From contig JANXOO010000477.1 in NCBI GenBank assembly GCA_025353525.1, positions 1 to 7,569 on the forward strand: a stretch of DNA of 7,569 bases. The letters are read 5' to 3'. The stretch comes from Schlesneria sp. (GTDB lineage: Bacteria; Planctomycetota; Planctomycetia; Planctomycetales; Planctomycetaceae). Positions 6,219 to 7,569 of the stretch are shown piece after piece. The notes under the pieces were generated by a model. It had not been told where the DNA came from, searched no databases, and saw only the letters and a list, made by a program, of their open reading frames with translations. Position numbers and translations under genes: made by a program. Each line of letters begins with the position of its first letter. Within the stretch, counting starts at the first letter, position 1.

Positions 6219-7540
6219 TTCGAACCTGGACCAAGAAACCGCATCCAGCGTCGGTCCCCTGCCGTTCCGGTCGCGGCGCTGATGTTGTCGAGATCGGCAA
6301 TCGAGCTCAGTCCCAGTCGTTTCAGGTGTTTTTCGAGCTGTTCTCGCTCTGACTGGATCTGGGACCGTTCGCGAGCCAGTCGAGCGCGTTCGAGTGACAT
6401 TTCGACTTCACCCAGCCGAACCTGAACATCAAGGCGCTCGATCATCGACTCGACGCGCAATTGCAGATCGGCAGGGACGTTGGCAAGACTGGCCCAATCG
6501 GCAGGGACAGCAAAGTTATTGCGTGTCCGGAACAATCGATTGAGCTGAATAATGTAAGCGTCTCGTTCAGAGATGGCCGATTTCAGTGCGTCAAGTCCCG
6601 CCGAATCGAAATCAACACAACCCGGCGTCGGAGTCTCACTGATCAATTTCAGGAATTCAGATTCCTCGTTGCGGCTTTCGGCGGTGAGTGCGGAAGATGT
6701 TTCAGAGAGCATCTTCGATTTGATCGATTCCCAACTGGAGAGCTGGTTTTCTGGCTCTGACGTGCCAGAACTGATCCCGCCGGCCCGGTCGATTTCTTCG
6801 TTCGCAGAATCGTCATGTGTCGACCCGCCGTCGTGCATTGCGATGGATCCACCGCTTTGACGCAGGTCGCTGACGAGGTCGTAGACAGATGCCAATTGCG
6901 CTTCGATTCGGGCGAGTGCGTTGTCGGGCCGGGATTGTTCCAGGTGGTCGACCAGGCGACGCACGTCGTCGAGGACGGGTGATTGGGCCACAGACAGCGC
7001 TGATTGGGCATCGTTCGAAGCAGACGCGCCGCCGTTTCGCGATACCGCACTTCCCGTTCGATGAAATCGATCGAGTTGCTCGACGGCCTGTTCGAGTTCA
7101 TTGACCAGGGCCGAAATTAATTCGTCCTTCTGCAACACATCATACTGAAGCTTTTCCAGTGATTCAGCGGCATGACGATCAGGCGACTGCGGGATTTCAG
7201 CAGCTACAAATATATCGGCGACACTGCGGAGTTCTGTAATGGAAGTTGTTTCGGGAGTCGCTGAAAAATCATTGACCGAAGTGACGATGACCGGCTTCGT
7301 TGCTTGCGGAATCGCAGGGTCACAATCGTAATTCGGGTTGACTTGTAGCAACGAATTCCCGGACGCGGCAATTGAGCCACATGGCAATTTGTTGCGATTT
7401 CGCCTGTCTTTCGACGGTCCGGATGTCAAGATTTCTGCTTTCTGAATTCGAGGCTGATGGACTGAACCTATCCTATTTCCGTCAGGGAATTCGGCGTTCC
7501 ATGAGCGTCGGGCGTATTCGCCCAGGAAATCTGTTCGCAT
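6215..7540 (-). CDS. Coiled-coil protein of unknown function
   Basis: A 441-residue acidic, helix-rich protein without signal peptide or membrane segment. Heptad-like coiled coils are visible at about 125-160 (L-Q-K-D-E-L-I-S-A-L-V-N-E-L-E), 187-228, 318-338 and most strongly 356-410 (R-L-A-R-E-R-S-Q-I-Q-S-E-R-E-Q-L-E). Ser/Gly/Asp-rich linkers separate them, at about 162-185 and 228-265. The C-terminus ends R-R-W-M-R-F-L-G, a compact aromatic/basic tail that may be a binding peptide. I do not recognise a named family; a scaffold or cytoskeletal/envelope role would fit but is guesswork. The start is uncertain: an in-frame TGA stands a few codons before the ATG at 7540, so it is the earliest possible start, but it has no ribosome site and the first 60-70 residues look poorly ordered. 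A TTG at codon 64 preceded by GGGAATTC is an alternative. Confidence 0.7.
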   Translation of the reverse strand: MRTDFLGEYARRSWNAEFPDGNRIGSVHQPRIQKAEILTSGPSKDRRNRNKLPCGSIAASGNSLLQVNPNYDCDPAIPQATKPVIVTSVNDFSATPETTSITELRSVADIFVAAEIPQSPDRHAAESLEKLQYDVLQKDELISALVNELEQAVEQLDRFHRTGSAVSRNGGASASNDAQSALSVAQSPVLDDVRRLVDHLEQSRPDNALARIEAQLASVYDLVSDLRQSGGSIAMHDGGSTHDDSANEEIDRAGGISSGTSEPENQLSSWESIKSKMLSETSSALTAESRNEESEFLKLISETPTPGCVDFDSAGLDALKSAISERDAYIIQLNRLFRTRNNFAVPADWASLANVPADLQLRVESMIERLDVQVRLGEVEMSLERARLARERSQIQSEREQLEKHLKRLGLSSIADLDNISAATGTAGDRRWMRFLGPGSK

Positions 7541-7569
7541 TTTGATAGATTTGACGGATATTCAGCTCG

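Overview
The window reads as chromosomal DNA from a Gram-negative-type environmental bacterium, most probably a planctomycete. The reasons are the moderately high GC (mid-50s percent by eye), a SpoIID/LytB protein in a non-sporulation setting, an exported plastocyanin-like protein carrying a carboxypeptidase-regulatory-like domain, a class I phosphomannose-isomerase-like double cupin next to a xylose-isomerase-like TIM barrel, and an intergenic GCAAAG-type octamer palindrome of a kind I associate with planctomycete and cyanobacterial genomes. The assignment is inference from gene style; no rRNA or taxonomic marker is present.

Layout, left to right. Positions 46-5259 are read leftwards (minus strand). 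In transcription order they hold: a possible 48-residue small ORF (5113-5259); an octamer-repeat palindrome (4976-5063); a 409-residue PMI-like cupin protein (3490-4719) with a strong Shine-Dalgarno sequence; a 313-base gap with one hairpin; a 342-residue TIM-barrel sugar isomerase/epimerase (2148-3176); a 484-residue membrane-anchored SpoIID/LytB protein (697-2151) whose GTG start overlaps the stop of the TIM-barrel gene (GTGA); and a 176-residue TPR protein (46-576). A rightward gene at 5443-6207 encodes the secreted cupredoxin. It meets a leftward 441-residue coiled-coil protein (6215-7540) tail to tail with 7 bases between them.

How the genes may work together. The cupin and TIM-barrel enzymes both look like metal-dependent sugar isomerases or epimerases, and together suggest carbohydrate or sugar-phosphate conversion. 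The 4-base overlap ties the TIM-barrel gene to a predicted peptidoglycan-active SpoIID protein, so one transcript may serve a cytoplasmic sugar step and an envelope step. The TPR protein could be a helper in the same transcript. The cupredoxin and the coiled-coil protein are separate units. No tRNA, rRNA, CRISPR, transposase or integrase was found. I do not see a convincing defence or other novel multi-gene system; the palindrome, the translational overlap and the small ORF are the points most worth following up.
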